Shown: one piece after another, positions 47,693 through 48,242 of the stretch
Numbering within the stretch: the stretch's first letter is position 1
How the letters are laid out: the number at the start of each line of letters is the position of its first letter
Assembly: GCA_964615765.1 (NCBI GenBank)
Contig: CAZTQN010000031.1
Location: forward strand, 1-48,242
DNA length: 48,242 nt
Origin: CAZTQN01 sp964615765
Lineage (GTDB): Bacteria > Planctomycetota > Phycisphaerae > Phycisphaerales > UBA1924
Reading direction: 5' to 3'
Program-made: the position numbers and the translations under genes
The notes under the pieces: generated by a model
What the model saw: only the letters and a program-made list of their open reading frames with translations
Databases searched by the model: none
What the model was told of the DNA's origin: nothing

Positions 47693-48242
47693 TCATGGTG
47701 CGGAGCGGACAGCGGCGGTGAGCGCCGCGATGACGCGGTCAACGCCGACGGCGGGGTCGAGCGTGCCCGAGGCGACGGCGCGGCGGGCGTCGGCCAGCGC
47801 GCCGGCGGCGGCGGGGGTGTTGTCGATGAGTTCGCGCAGGCGCTCGTCGAGGGCTTGCTCGAGGGCGCCGACGTGCTGCTCCTGCCGGCGTGTGATGAGG
47901 CGGCCGGTCGTGTGGCGGTGCGTCCAGCAGGCCAGCAGCGCGGACCACAGTTCGGGCACGCCGTCGCCGGTGAGGGCGCTGCAGGTGAGCACGCTCGGCG
48001 GGTGATCGAGGTCGGCGCGGGCGGTGATGCGGAGCGCGGCGGCGTAGTCGTGGGCGGCGCGAGCGGCGCGGGGGATGTTGTCGCCGTCGGATTTGTTGAC
48101 GGCGACGATGTCGACGAGTTCGAGCAAGCCGCGCTTGATGCCCTGGAGCTCGTCGCCCGCGCCGGGGATGGCGATGGCGAGGAAGACGTCGGTCATGCCG
48201 GCGACGGCGGTTTCGGACTGACCCACGCCGACGGTCTCGACG
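47693..48242 (-). CDS. meaB: MeaB/ArgK-type G3E GTPase, 5' part outside window
   Basis: C-terminal 182 codons of a GTPase that normally has about 320-340 residues. At the window end the reading is VETVGVGQSETAV, the switch region typical of MeaB. It is followed by VFLAIAIPGAGDELQGIKRG, the guanine-specificity motif AVNKSDGDN, and CSALTGDGVPELW. MeaB protects and loads the B12 enzyme methylmalonyl-CoA mutase. The mutase genes would be expected just beyond the window, but cannot be seen. Confidence 0.92.
   Translation of the reverse strand, partial: VETVGVGQSETAVAGMTDVFLAIAIPGAGDELQGIKRGLLELVDIVAVNKSDGDNIPRAARAAHDYAAALRITARADLDHPPSVLTCSALTGDGVPELWSALLACWTHRHTTGRLITRRQEQHVGALEQALDERLRELIDNTPAAAGALADARRAVASGTLDPAVGVDRVIAALTAAVRSAP

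Noticed and set aside
1..48242. tRNA or rRNA genes
   Set aside because: I scanned the gaps for T-arm and CCA-type ends and saw none; a covariance search would be needed to be sure.

Overview
This 48.2 kb window is very GC-rich and densely coded. It looks like chromosome from a planctomycete of the Phycisphaerae type. The grounds are a set of exported proteins ending in a PEP-CTERM-like tail (PAPxAAALLGLGGLIAARRR), a fused SecD-SecF, a fused AroD-AroE, and Gly/Pro-rich insertions inside housekeeping enzymes. That assignment is inference; the window contains no rRNA or tRNA gene that I could recognise.

Layout. 1-4.2 kb: the 5' part of gpmI, a small unknown protein, a thioredoxin-fold (TlpA-like) exported protein and an RbsA-like double ATPase with no permease beside it. 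4.2-7.5 kb: a repeat element, then mutS. 7.4-9.1 kb: a zinc-ribbon membrane protein and an aldo/keto reductase. 9.5-12.6 kb: a znuA-znuC-znuB zinc/manganese importer plus a 61-residue protein. 12.6-14.5 kb: a non-coding stretch ending in a strong terminator, then a UPF0175/DUF3368 toxin-antitoxin pair and a GYF_2-like membrane protein. 14.6-23.9 kb: gmhA, aroDE, a membrane-anchored trehalose-6-phosphate synthase, yajQ, a methyltransferase, a cation efflux protein and aroA. 23.9-29.4 kb: an HExxH/PDZ protein, purN, a STAS protein, a thioesterase, DinB, GNAT and UDP-glucuronate decarboxylase. 29.5-38.9 kb: a LysM protein, secDF, yajC, tgt, a rhomboid protease, an M50 (site-2-type) protease and a Nudix hydrolase, all on the minus strand. 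39.2-48.2 kb: mutL, a HIT hydrolase, two paralogous PEP-CTERM-like proteins, a lipoprotein, a class IV aminotransferase, a third exported protein and the end of meaB.

Four observations stand out. (1) Sixteen genes have a TANNNT hexamer ending 5-8 nt before the start codon and no clear Shine-Dalgarno sequence between them, as expected of leaderless transcripts. Genes inside operons, and the two PEP-CTERM paralogs, carry Shine-Dalgarno sequences instead. (2) Four intergenic gaps hold copies of one composite repeat: a 29-nt module built on GCGCGAAGG plus runs of a degenerate heptamer GGGANNC. Copies in opposite orientation form long inverted repeats, and one run is a perfect (GGGAAGC)6 array. 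(3) The adjacent rhomboid and M50 intramembrane proteases, from unrelated families, end in the same short motif (EVDRIL-K...SLT..E+R.LR+A). (4) The trehalose-6-phosphate synthase carries an N-terminal two-helix sensor-like module. A tiny 11-codon ORF with a near-perfect Shine-Dalgarno sequence lies about 90 nt before a strong terminator.

Functionally the region is mostly core: glycolysis, mismatch repair, metal uptake and efflux, shikimate and purine synthesis, queuosine, protein export and membrane proteolysis. Laterally mobile content is limited to the toxin-antitoxin pair; no insertion sequence, prophage or CRISPR array was seen.
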